This document shows, in pieces, positions 1 through 10,553 of a stretch of DNA of 64,000 nt. The notes beneath the pieces were generated by a model. It did not search any database and was not told the origin of the DNA. It was given only the letters and a program-made list of their open reading frames with translations. How positions within the stretch are numbered: position 1 is the first letter of the stretch; each line of letters begins with the position of its first letter. This stretch comes from Aurantiochytrium sp. KH105 (lineage: Eukaryota > Sar > Bigyra > Thraustochytrida > Thraustochytriidae): NCBI GenBank assembly GCA_003116975.1, contig BGKB01000187.1, positions 62,001 through 126,000 of the forward strand, given 5' to 3'. Made by a program: the position numbers and the translations under genes.

Positions 1-1
1 C

Positions 2-553
2 CTCGCAGCCAAATCAAGCAAAGGTGCCCCCAAGTATGCCACGCGGCCGCCGAAGGGCGGCCGGAGAATGCAGAGTCTCGGTCGAGGCCTCTTTTCTAAA
101 AAGACCGGCGCCGGCAAGGCGCAAAACGTGGTTGGTGCACCTCCGGAGGGAACTGCGGCAAAGCCTCTTAGCAAAGACGAAATTACGGAGAAAATTGCGC
201 GCCAAGCCCGCCAAGCGGGCGGCGGCATTTACTTGACGGGCGCGGCAACCGTCGGACTTGCAGAGGACATTTCCAAGTCTAAATTAGCCATGTCCCTCGC
301 CAAGCGAAAAGAAGAGAATGAGCGCCGTAAGGCCAAGGAAGCCAAGGCAGAAGCCAAGGTTAAGGCAGCGGAAGAGCGCGCCAAGGTCAAACAGCCGCCC
401 GAGCAGCCACCGGGGAAGGACAAGCTTGCCGCTTTTCTCTCCCAGAACCCGGGCCATCGGCCGCCCCAAGATGAAGACCTTGACGAGCTCAGCGAGGATG
501 AGCACCAGTATAGCGAGGACGACCAGGACGATGAGTCAGCTCATCGTCTGTGA
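2..553 (+). CDS. 3' end of an unrecognised gene, partial
   Basis: The frame is open from the first bases of the window to a TGA at 551-553, so this is probably the C-terminal part (about 183 residues) of a protein that starts upstream. An internal ATG at 68 could instead start a 161-residue protein. The visible part is basic and low in hydrophobic residues. It has a Gly/Lys-rich start, a short more ordered stretch around KPLSKDEITEKIARQARQAG, then a Lys/Glu/Ala-rich helix of about 45 residues that looks like a single alpha-helix or coiled coil, and an acidic Asp/Glu/Ser tail. I see no membrane segment or catalytic motif and recognise no family. Third-position GC is high, as in the neighbouring genes, which supports coding. 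Confidence 0.6.
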   Translation, partial: LAAKSSKGAPKYATRPPKGGRRMQSLGRGLFSKKTGAGKAQNVVGAPPEGTAAKPLSKDEITEKIARQARQAGGGIYLTGAATVGLAEDISKSKLAMSLAKRKEENERRKAKEAKAEAKVKAAEERAKVKQPPEQPPGKDKLAAFLSQNPGHRPPQDEDLDELSEDEHQYSEDDQDDESAHRL

Positions 554-1063
554 GCGAATGTGTGTTTCCAATTGTCTCGTCCAACCATTTGTAGATCACT
601 TTTGTTGTTTCCTTTTTTCTCAACAGAGGCCTGCTCTCGACCTTTTTCCGAGGCCTATAGAATATTGGATCATCTTGTGCGTCTCTTGATAAATTTCCCA
701 GTCCACGATGAGGGAAATTTCAAAACCAAAGTGTCTACAGCCGTAGGCCCTACTTGTGTCTTTCCGTTCTCCCCGTGCGTGCGTGAAGCTGGTCTCAGAA
801 GTTGTCGCTGTACCCAAGAAGGCGCCTTCAACAAGCCCAAACATCGACGAGGAGGAAAAATAAAATAAAATAAAACAAAAGCAAAGCAGAAAAATGAAAG
901 CAGCAAACAACAAACAAGCAACAAGAGAGCAAGGCGGAGCAGCGTGCTGTTCTCTTCGCCAAGCCGCCGCGCAGCTCGTGGTGTCGAGAGCGCGAGAGGT
1001 CGCGCACACCCTCTTTCCGCCGAGTCAGTCTCGGTCAGCGAAGAGGGGCGACAAACAGTCAGC
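554..1063. other. Intergenic, upstream of MED10
   Basis: About 510 bases between the partial gene and MED10. It holds pyrimidine-rich stretches near 600-625 and an A-rich stretch with several AATAAA-like words near 855-880, which could end the first gene. I see no gene in it. Confidence 0.5.
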
Positions 1064-1600
1064 ATGGCGGCCGAGCGGGCGCAGCCAGTAATGAAGGCTA
1101 TCCAGGACGCCCTCGCCGAGCTCGACGAGACGGCACGCCTGGTGGGCGAGTTTTACGACGACGACAAGGGAACAGCACAAAAGGAAATGTTTGAGCGCGT
1201 CAATAACCTGATTGGTCACTTTGAAAAGGTTGACGGGATGCGGACGCAACTTGACGGCCTTCGCGTACCCGTTGACTTTCTCGACCATCTTGATCAGGTT
1301 GAAAATGCCAATCCGGAACTCTACACGCGCTACAAGGCCGACTACCTTCTCGAGGAGAAGGAGCGAAAACGTCGCGTCGCCAAAGACATGCAGACCATCA
1401 AGGAGGAAATCTCTGCAGAGATGGCCAAGGGTCTCGACAAAGCTCCAAGCGCTGCGGAAACGGCCGATGCGCCTCTTGATGCCGCGAGTGGGGCGCCCGC
1501 GACAGGAAACGCTGCTGAAGCAGCATCAGCCCCGCCTTCGGCCGTCGCTGCTGCCGCTGCTGCTGCTGCTGCTGCGTCCAGCTCGGGAGCTTCGTCATAG
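1064..1600 (+). CDS. MED10: Mediator complex subunit 10
   Basis: Encodes 178 residues. Residues 8-110 match the MED10/Nut2 family. A helix around LVGEFYDDDKGTAQKEMFER is followed by the family core of a short hydrophobic LRVPVDFLDHLDQ helix and then NANPELYTRYKADYLLEE, the counterpart of the conserved asparagine-P-x-LYT-K segment. MED10 belongs to the Mediator middle module, which bridges activators and RNA polymerase II in the nucleus. I chose the ATG at 1064 because homologues begin close to the first helix; the open frame extends 5' but is Arg/Ser-rich and unlike the family. The C-terminal third (residues about 125-178) is an Ala/Ser low-complexity tail, including a GCT/GCC repeat coding for about 12 alanines, which is unusual for MED10. 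Single exon. Confidence 0.9.
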   Translation: MAAERAQPVMKAIQDALAELDETARLVGEFYDDDKGTAQKEMFERVNNLIGHFEKVDGMRTQLDGLRVPVDFLDHLDQVENANPELYTRYKADYLLEEKERKRRVAKDMQTIKEEISAEMAKGLDKAPSAAETADAPLDAASGAPATGNAAEAASAPPSAVAAAAAAAAAASSSGASS

Positions 1601-3185
1601 AATTCGTCCATGATGCGCAATTCTGGGGAAGCTTTTGAAAGCGATCATCAGAAAAGAAGCGCTCAAGAATAGCCCCATCACTGTGCTCTGAATACAGCCA
1701 AGCTTTCCGAATCAAGTTCGACCACTCGCTAGGATCAGCACCCCGAAGGACCAACCTTGCCGGCAACATTGACTCGCTGCTACTGTCTCGAATTTTTCTG
1801 GGGGGCTAGGGAGCTGGGAGAGGCCGTCTTTACGCCAAGCAAGGACACATGCGCGTGGGGCACTTCTGGCTTTGCGGTCTTTCCGCATGTATTATCAATC
1901 TCCCAAAGCATTATGTGCGCTGCGCTCTCGCGTCCGCTGCTCCGACCGAGAATCGACCCACGACAATCAAGTTCGTAGTGCAGCGAAGGCATTACCCGTC
2001 ACCATTTTCTGAGGTTCGCGCGTTTCCTCGTGTTTCTTCGAGGTAGGCTTGGTTCGCGAGTACCGAGTGTGGTCACCGGCATCCAACACAGAGGTCCGGC
2101 AGCCTACACTTGGTTGCGTGCGGTATCCTATGAACGCCTCTCTGTGTATCCTGTAGTGTATCGTGGATTTCAGGCCTCGTATCATTCGTGCTCAGCCTTT
2201 CGCTCTGTGGTCGCTTCCGCGTTTGCTCGTCACATCAAGCAAGCGGAGAGGCGGGCCGACTGGCTGGCTGGCTGGCTGGCCCGTGGCCAATCCCAGCCGG
2301 CTCAACATGGCCGTCCTCGCCGTCCCCCTCACCTGGGCAACTTCCATCCCATGTAGGCCTATCTCCCTTCTGTGAGTGTTATACTATCTTTTCTCATCGA
2401 TTCTTCACAGGCACGACGCAGGCAGGCAGGCAGGCCGTCAGTCGACTGCCGCCGTTTCTGCGTCTTTCGCGCTTCTGCGTGTCTGCGCATTTGCGCGTCC
2501 ATCCAACAAGCCCTGGCCCGCCAGGCCCCTCGGTCTCGCAGACCGCATCGATTTCCGTGGCCGGCCGATCCTATCCTGGCGGCGGAAATCCCGGGTCCCC
2601 GTCACGCAGGGCGGCGGAATTCCGGGCGCCCGTGCCGAGTTCGACTCCGGCTCGGGACCAGGCGCCGCGGGGCCGCGCCGGGCAGACGCGCTTCGCTCCT
2701 TCGCCTCTTCGCTGCTCTCCTCCTCTCGCCTCCCCGCGGCCGCACCGCGAGCGAGCGAGCGCGAGCGCGGGGGCCCGAGCGCTCCCGGGGCGCGAGCGAG
2801 CGCGGGAGGTCTCCGGGCCGAGGAGGCGCGGCATCGGCATCTTCATCTTCATCGTGGTCGCGGGAGCGTCGCGCATCATCACCTCATCCATCCATCCATC
2901 CATCCATCACAACCCGCGCGCCCGCTCGATCGATCCGCCGGCCGGCCGGCCGGCCAGCCCGCGCGGCGGGAGACCGCGGCGGGAGACCGCGCAGACCCGC
3001 GCGCGCGGGGCCGCAGGTCCATCGCCCTGGGCCGGGGCGGCCGCCAGGCCCTAGCGAGCTAGGACCATTCCGAAACGCCCGCGCTGCTCGCGCTGCTTGC
3101 GCTCGCTCTCGCTCTCGCTCTCGATAGCCTCTGCCCGCTCGCTCGCGAGGAGGCTCGGGCCTCGGGCCTCGGGCAGCGGCGGGCG
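1601..3185. other. Long intergenic region, likely promoter of the next gene
   Basis: About 1.6 kb without a supported gene. It contains short tandem tracts: a GGCT run near 2260-2280, a CAGG run near 2420-2432, a CCAT run near 2885-2907, GGCC copies near 2938-2955, and CTCGCT repeats near 3100-3122 just before the next start codon. Long open frames here are low-complexity Arg/Pro/Ala translations of GC-rich DNA and show no family resemblance. Confidence 0.5.
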
Positions 3186-5761
3186 ATGGTGCTGGGCCTC
3201 GGGGGCCCGGAGCGATGGGCGGGCCTTCTGGGGAGGCTGCGCTCGCTGCCGTGGCCTGAGCTGTACAGGAAGGGCCCCATCGGGATCCCGCAGCCTTTCC
3301 GCATGGAGCACGGCGAGTGGGGCCCGCCCATGCTCAAGAGCTCCGAGCTCGACTGGGAACTCTACTCGGTCGTGCTCATCTGCTGCGACGTCCTGTTGAC
3401 CTTGATATGGGTAAGTTTCATCCCGGGCGTCATGCGTTGTGCAAATCGGGAAAATGGGAGTGAAATGTGGGACACATGTACTGACTGACGAACCGACCTG
3501 CTCGCCGCTCGACGGAATCCACAACGCGCTCGCCGTCACCCGCGGATGATGGATGCTTACCCACTCCCCCTTCTTGTCGCGTGTGCATGCATCCAATTTG
3601 ATGTACAGCATTACATGGCGGCGACCACTCTGGCCCAGGTTCGTGTCAAATGGATGAGTCCCACGTTTCGCGTCTCGATCGGCTACATGTTTGGAACCTT
3701 TCGCTTGAGCATTGTACGTTTTCGACCCATGTGCGGCCGTGCTGGCGAAAATGAAGAAATGCAGAGAGGAAGTGAAAAACTAACAAAGGTACTCGCGCGC
3801 GCTCTTTTGTGGTCTCACAGATTATCTACTTTTTCCGTGCCGAACCCTATGCGGCCTATACGCACCTGCACATTCTCAGTTTTATCCTTCATTGCTCCTT
3901 TGGCCTTGTGGCTCTTCTTTTTGGCGATGGTCCATGGGGTCACCTGAGACCAAATAACTTTGGGCAGCTGGATCGAGACCACCAACTTAATCTCTACGCC
4001 ATGCTGCGCTCTTTCATCCAAAGGTCTCGGAGCCACTTGGAATTCCTCTTTTGGGGATCTGTGCAATGGTTCGTTACCACCTTCCCCAAAGGCTCCTCCT
4101 GGCTCAGCGCAGCGACCCTTCATCTCGCACCGGGAAAGGTCTCCGACGTCAAAGTCGTCGATGGCATCTCGCCCTACTCAAAGCTCACGTCATCACATTT
4201 TTCACATTCCGGGTCGGATCACTCCCTCGTGGGTAATGGCTTCGATCGTATTGTGCGCATGCGCAGGTCCCTGGCGCAAAGGTTCACTTCGCCAAAGAAT
4301 TGTGCGGCAGACTTGCCTGCAAGTGTATCATCAAAGATAACCAAGTCTTCTGCCCGCCCAAGTCTCGAGGTCGACACGCTCACTCAGAACAAGGATGGTG
4401 TCGAAAGCGTTGTGCTCAAGGATGCAGATATTCCGGACATGTTTCGTGACTCGTCGAGTCGAAACGATGCCGAATGTTGTCCTGAACCGGTGCCCAGCAT
4501 CGGTTCAGGCGCTCAAGAGCTGGTCGCCAATGCATCTGGATCGCCAGCCCAATGTCCTTCTGGGCCCCTTGTTGATCTTTCTGACGAGGCTGACATGGCG
4601 CCGTACTGGGAGGCGATTCACCCTCGATCTGATTTGGCGCGAGTCAACGAGACCTCTGCTGCTCAACAGAATCAAACGAATCGCTGGTTCATGTCCGAGC
4701 AAGACTCTTTCAATGGCGGTCAAGGCAATGTGGTTCTCGTAGGCCCGGCCAACGTTCGCATTAATGTCTCGCAGTCCAAGTGGAACGAAAGTTTGCTCTT
4801 TTGGGCCATGCCATCCATCGCGGCGTACTTTAGCCAAAAGGTGAATGCATCCTTAGCACGCGAGTCACCCAATCTTCGTTTGCGCGGCAAGCTTAGCCCT
4901 CGTGCACGGCGCGCAGATGCTTCCCTCTCATCTTCGTCGGGGGGACCCAGCGGCGCCGCGCGAAGTAGTCGACTGATGTATTCTCCTCAAACTTCGCCTG
5001 CAACGTCGCCAACGTCTTCATCTGCATCACCTTCGCCGTCTGCCGCACGTGATTCTGAGACCTTGCTCCGCATGCCTCCACTCGACATTGGTTCGTCCTC
5101 ACACGCAAGTCCCAAAACATCTCCCCGAAGATCCTCAACACCCCCGAACGACGAGACACCCTCTTCGTTCTTACCCTCGCGGCAACGCACATCGTCTGTC
5201 CCTGGGGCTGCACCGCGTCGCCGCTCGTCTCGACATAGCGAGCGCTCGTCACGTGTGACTCGCCGAAATTCAGTCGACGGAGGTCGTCGCAGTGGGAGCG
5301 AGAACAACCGAAATGGAGGGAGCCCAAGCTGGAGTGCAGTTGACGCCTTTGTAAACAGATCATCTCCGAGCGTTGCATCGGAAGACTCGGACTCGGACGG
5401 CGACGATGACTTTGGAGAATCAGGCGTTTATGGCCGACCCGTTCGTGGCACTGTGCAGTTGCGCGGAGACGGAACGCTACTCGCCATCACAACGGCACCG
5501 CCGTGCATTCGGAGCATTTACAAGGTTGCCCGCAACAACGAAGGACAGCCTCCCGAAACGCGCGAGTTTGTCGTGGAGCTCGTTGGCCGTCGCGTTCGCT
5601 GCAAGTCCGGTCGCAAGGTCATTTATACGTACGCAGAGTACAGATCTTTCGGAATCCATCTCACTCAGGCTCCGAGTGCGACCTTGCTGTGGCTGCTAAA
5701 CAAGCTCAATGGTGAGATCAGGGTGCCCATGCTTCGTGTGTTCCGTCACGAGTGCATGTGA
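3186..5761 (+). CDS. Orphan multi-pass membrane protein, three exons
   Basis: I read three exons: 3186-3410, 3609-3713 and 3821-5761. Introns of 198 and 107 bp have GTAAGT and GTACGT donors and AG acceptors, and both are phase 0. The spliced product is 756 residues. Three hydrophobic segments lie near the N-terminus (residues about 59-80, 97-115 and 126-145), and the exon junctions fall within or beside them, which supports the splicing. The middle (about 160-470) is mixed, and about 470-640 is Ser/Pro/Arg-rich and probably disordered. The last 110 residues look folded, with alternating strands such as GTVQLRGDGTLLAITT and REFVVELVGRRVRCKSGRKV. I recognise no family. It is probably an integral membrane protein with a large cytoplasmic tail; topology and function are unknown. 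Confidence 0.7.
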
Positions 5762-6105
5762 GAGCGCCATTGAGCACCACCTATTATCTTCCCTTTGTTA
5801 AAATCATGTTTCCTATCTTTCTTTGTTTGTAGTTTTTTGCGGAACTATTTTTTTTTCGCCTATTTCTTTCTCCGTGGATGCTGAGACTAGGAAGTCGAAG
5901 AGTTGTAGGCGACTACGCAACGTGTTTGAATCCTCTCAGAATAGGGGAAATTTGATCGCAACGACCAGACCATGAGCTCTCCAGCTTGTCCAAACCCCTT
6001 TAAAAAAGAGGCGAAATCCAAAAAAATTCGAAAGAGACACGCCAACAACAACAACAACAACAACAACAACACTCACTATCTGCCTGATGATCATTGGTTA
6101 TCTTA
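5762..6105. other. Intergenic between convergent genes
   Basis: Shared 3' region of two convergent genes. It holds T-rich runs near 5815-5865 and a CAA trinucleotide run at about 6044-6070. No gene seen. Confidence 0.5.
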
Positions 6106-7646
6106 TTAGAGTCGACTCGAGAGCGCACGCATGGCGACAATTACAAGCACGGTTGCTGCTGCCATACCCCCCAGCATGCGAACGCGAGTTTGAGATTTCA
6201 GGTTGGCGTCAACAAGAGAAGACACCCCTGCGTCCACATCCACGTCCATGCTTTGTCCAAGGAGCGACGCACATACCTGAGAAGAAATCTCTGCATTGTC
6301 ATCAAACGCCGGTAGCACAAACTTGTCGAGCCAGGTTTCCTGCTCAAAAATTGTATGGAGGATGGACTCGCGCGCAGTGTACCCATGACCTTCGTGAGGA
6401 AGGAGAACAAGCTTGGTAATTGCGCCATGGCCCTTGAGTGCATCGTACAAGCGTTCCGATTGGATCGGAAACGTACCCGGATTCTCGTCCGCAATCCCGT
6501 GCACGAGCAAGAGCTTGCCCGTGCCCTGGGCAATTTTCGGCGCGTGCGAAAATGGCGACAGCTTGGCATACGTCTCGGGCGCATCCCAATACGTACGTTC
6601 CTCAGCTTGGAAGCCGAACGGGGTCAGCGCACGCAAGTATGCACCCGAGCGCGCAATGCCAGCGCTAAAGAGGTCCGTGTGCGCAAGGAGATGCGCCGTC
6701 ATGAAAGCTCCATAAGAGTGACCCCCGACCGCAAAGCCGCCAGGTTTGCCCAGTCCTCGATCCAACAGCAACCGAACAGCAGCCTGCGCATTGGCTCGCA
6801 GCTGCTCCACAAATGTATCATTGGGCTCGGCGTCAGGGCCTTCTGCCACAATTGGGCTTGCGAAACCGAGGACGACCCAGCCCTTTACTACCCAAGTAAC
6901 GGGTCGTGACCACGACGTGCGCGTAAAGCGGTGGGGGGATGTTTTCACCTGACCGGCCGCCTTGCTCGACTTAAACTCGCGCGGGTACGCCCACAAAAGG
7001 CATGGCCGTGGCCCATCCGTTTTGGGGTCGTAGCCTGGAGGCAAGTAGAGATCTCCATTTAAATCAAGGCCGTCATCACGCTTATACTTGACCAGCTCCT
7101 TGCGAACGCCCACGAGGGCTGGCTGCGGGTGAGCATGTCGCGTGATGCGCCATTCCTTGCCCGTTGAGAGCTGCCGCCAAAAAAAATCAGGGGGTTGATC
7201 GTTTGACTCGCGTCGAAGAAGCATCCACTCTCCCCCGGGAAACAGTATCGCGGGATACTCGTACAATGCTTGTCGCTGCGTGGGTACCGTGCCACCAGGC
7301 TCGCGGCTTGTGTCCACGAGCGAAGCGTCAGCTTCAGGGCCGAGGGGGCTCCGCCATATATGCTCTGTCCTCCTCTGCGAGAGATCCCCCTTGGGGTCGA
7401 GGAAGAGTCGATCAATAAAGGGCCGGCTTCCCACGGGACTGGCGCCTGCACCTACAACATCAAAAGCAAGTTCGTTTTTGATGGTCTGGTACTGCAAATG
7501 ATAGACCCCATAGGCATCTGCGGCGACCTGGATGCTGCCTGTCGAAGCATAGGCATCGTCCGAGGAACGCTCGTGCATGAGTACCTTGGGTTCATAAATG
7601 CCAGAGTCGCACGTTGAAGAACTCAAAGTGGTAGAAGCAATAGCTT

Positions 7647-7677
<31 letters not shown>

Positions 7678-9906
7678 AGTAACGACAGCTCTTTTCTCCC
7701 TCAAGATCCACTTGCGCGTCTGACGCGTCTTGCGCCAGGACTCCGTTACGAAACAAAGGCCTGCCGAAGCCTTTGACCAGCTAATGCCAGAAATGCGATA
7801 GTCCAACTTGACAATGAGACGCGCGTCTGGGCTCTGCATCGGATCCTTCACATAATCTGCGAGCCGAAACGGGCCTGACAACTCAAAGACGGCATCACGC
7901 TCCTTTGCCTCGAGCTTGGGATTTCCCTCGTCAAGGGCAAAATCGAACACGAGCGTCGCGGCCTTTTGCCAATGCCACATAATGCCTCGCGGTCCCTGGG
8001 GCCGTGCGTCAAAAGAAATCACCATCCCCTCTTGATCCGGAAGATCAACCACCGTACGAATTTCTGCAACTTGAACGGCGAATGGCCGAAGCGCCTCGTC
8101 GCCAGAGAGCATGGCTGCTGCCATTTTGACAATAGACTTGTGACTGGCATAGAGCTCCGCAAACGCCTCGTCGCTTTCGTCCACGTCGAGCCAACGTACA
8201 GACTGTGCGTCATCGCCAGCGGCCAGCGGGATATTGTCGCCTAATTCTTTGTCACAGTGAAAGTGAATAAAGGCTGACTCCATCCAGGCGTTATCTGTGT
8301 TTCGCGGATCGTCTACGTAGCCGCAGTAGATCTCTGTGCCTTGCTCAAAGAGCTGATCCAGCTTTTCACGATGCGCTTCAAGCTTTTCATGCGTCATGTC
8401 TACATTTCCGGCTTCCTCAATAAATTCTCTTTTCATCGCCACAGGGACGGATTCGCCCGGATCCACCATTCCACCCGGAAGCGCCCAATGACCTGTATCC
8501 TGGCGTTGTATGGCAACCATTTGCAGCACATCGGGGCGCTTGGGGCAGTATCGCGTTACGATCGAGTCAGCGGCGTGGTTCGGGCCCCATTTGCCCAAGA
8601 GCCCGCGGCCCACCATGCCTGTGCGTCCCACGGGATTGCGCGGTCTGCCGTCCTGCAAAAAAATCTTGCCATGATACGTCATGCGCTGTTCTATTTCAGC
8701 AAGATCCATTTCATCAAGATCCGGATCAGCCCAGCCATCCTCTTTGATTTTGTTGTTGTTGTCGAGGACAGCTTGGTGCGTAAAATCCACAGGGTTGTAC
8801 GCGCTGTCTTCAGCCTCAAAGCTAATGGCAGAGACCGAAGCACGCTTTGGGTATTGGGGGTGGTCGCCGAGCGCTGCCTCGTGCGAGGACATGGCCGAGT
8901 GGAAGCTGAGCGGGCGCGAGAGCGTCCATACCTCGATCTTTTTCGCAAATTTGTAGTACGGCAGAGTCCATGAAAACGGCTTGGTGGTGATGCTGACGAG
9001 AAAGTGGCGCTTGTCCGGGGAAAGAGAGATTGAGCGAATCATTACGCCCCCGCGCGTGGGTTCCAGCACAGTCTCAATTGTCGTGTTGTTCCCACCAAAC
9101 TGAACAAGAACTACTTCTGCCTTGGTGTAGTACTCGAAGAGCTCTTCGTCGCGCTTCGATGAGATGAGGCGTTGGTACGTGCGCGCGGGGGCATTCTTGG
9201 TGGTCAGATTTTCCTTAATGTTCGGTCCTCGAGGAACCGTCTCTTCTGCGGGTGGGGGGCCCTGATTCTCTGGGGCGCACATGCACAAAAGGGAGGCGCC
9301 ATCTCCAAGAAAACGAAAGGGGCTGTTCGTGATAGCGGTCAGCGTCCGGTTCCCTAAGAGAGGGCGCGCTGCAATTGATTTGGGAGGGTTTTGCTGGGCG
9401 AGGTAATTGTCAAGGTCAATGACGAACAAGCGCAGCGCAAAGCCATCGCCGTCAGGCACCTTGGCCGCAAAGGCGAGTTTGCCACCGTCGCGGCGCCACC
9501 GGAAATAGCGAAAGCCAACGGCGTCAGCGGGGAGCCCCTCCACCGCAACGTCGTTAGCGCCGTCGTTCTCGGCGTCTTCCTCGAGGCCAAGTGGCGCGCC
9601 TTGGTCGCGAGCTCGCCCTCCACCACCTGCCGCTTGGGGCCCGTCTCCGGAGAACAGCCGCCGCAGCGTGAAGGCGTGCGCGAAGAGCGCTTTGTGCGGC
9701 GTGCGCAGCTTCGGGTCGAAGCAGAGCCCGCCGGTCTCCACGAGGGGGCGCGAGATGTCGGCGACGGAAAACGCCAGCGAACGATACGACGCCACCACGC
9801 TCCATCTCGCGCTCGGGTCCTCGATCAGGTGCGGCTCCTCCTCGATGTCCAGCACGCGCTCCAGCGCCTCGCTCGGCCGCGCGTACTCCTCGCCGCCGCC
9901 GCCCAT
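6106..9906 (-). CDS. Glutamyl-endopeptidase-like S9 peptidase with embedded NUDT9 Nudix domain and C-terminal membrane anchor
   Basis: A single 1266-residue frame from an ATG at 9904-9906. Residues about 1-340 and 615-930 look like the beta-propeller of plant-type glutamyl endopeptidase (S9D), with PFSWTLPYYKFAKKIEVW before the insert and GPRGIMWHWQKAATLVFDFA after it. Residues about 960-1220 are the alpha/beta hydrolase, with a likely triad Ser1064 (GGHSYGAF), Asp1140 (GIADENPG) and His1174 (HEGHGY). Between them, residues about 345-610 (about 8077-8874) match NUDT9 ADP-ribose pyrophosphatase: WADPD, GRPRNPVGRTGMVGRG, KWGPNHAAD, an intact Nudix box from GGMVDPGE (478) to REFIEEAGN, then GYVDDPRNTDNAWMES. 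NUDT9 splits ADP-ribose to AMP and ribose 5-phosphate. The last 23 residues form a hydrophobic segment (1244-1260) ending in RALSSRL, resembling a tail anchor. I see no clear transit peptide. The fusion is read directly, with no break in frame. Confidence 0.9.
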
Positions 9907-10553
9907 GCTCGCCCTCGCTCCCTCGCTCTCCGCCCGCTCCAGCTTGGGTTTCTCGATCTGCCCGGCTCGTTCTCGCGCCTCCAGGCTTGGATAGTAACAG
10001 AACTAACTGCCGGCTGAGTTACGGTTAGTCAGCCAGCGAGCGTGAGGGGAGAGAGCGTGAGTGAGACAGAGGGGGAGGGGAGCGACGCCTGCTGCAGCTG
10101 CAGCTGCTGCCTTACCGTTGTTGGTTGACAGTGAGTCTTGCGCCGTTGGTTGATTGACAGGGCGTCTCCTCCCTCATGCGAGGGATGGCGAGCACGCCGC
10201 TGCATTGACTAACAGTAAGTCATACTATTCAACTCCTGAGTCATCGCACGGAGCGCCGCTGGGGAGGAAGAGCTTCCCTCGTTCGTTCACTCGCTTGCAC
10301 ATTCCTTCCCCTACTAGGCCTACATTCCCTCGCTCTTCGTAATGAAAGGATCCAAGTCGATTGTCATGTGTGACTGAAACAAAAAAAGATAAATCATGAT
10401 GTTGTGTAGAAGAGCGACGACCATACGACATTGTATGAAACGACGCTTGGCTCGCCCCACGATGGCTAAGTAGAATAAATCGTGCAAAGCCTGAGCTGGC
10501 CCATGGAAAAAAGGAAAAAAGAAAAAGCAATGTCACGTAGGCCTGGGCATTTT
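9907..10553. other. Intergenic, upstream of the S9/Nudix gene
   Basis: About 650 bases. Near 10010-10230 there are several related TTAGTCA/GAGTCAT-like words and a palindromic CTGCAGCTGCAG tract at about 10091-10108, possible promoter elements of the minus-strand gene that starts at 9906. The distal part is the 3' flank of the next minus-strand gene. No gene seen. Confidence 0.4.

Noticed and set aside
2188-3127. Three overlapping plus-strand open frames of 228-288 residues
   Set aside because: GC-rich promoter-like sequence translated in all three frames; Arg/Ser/Pro-rich, with no motif and tandem repeats inside.
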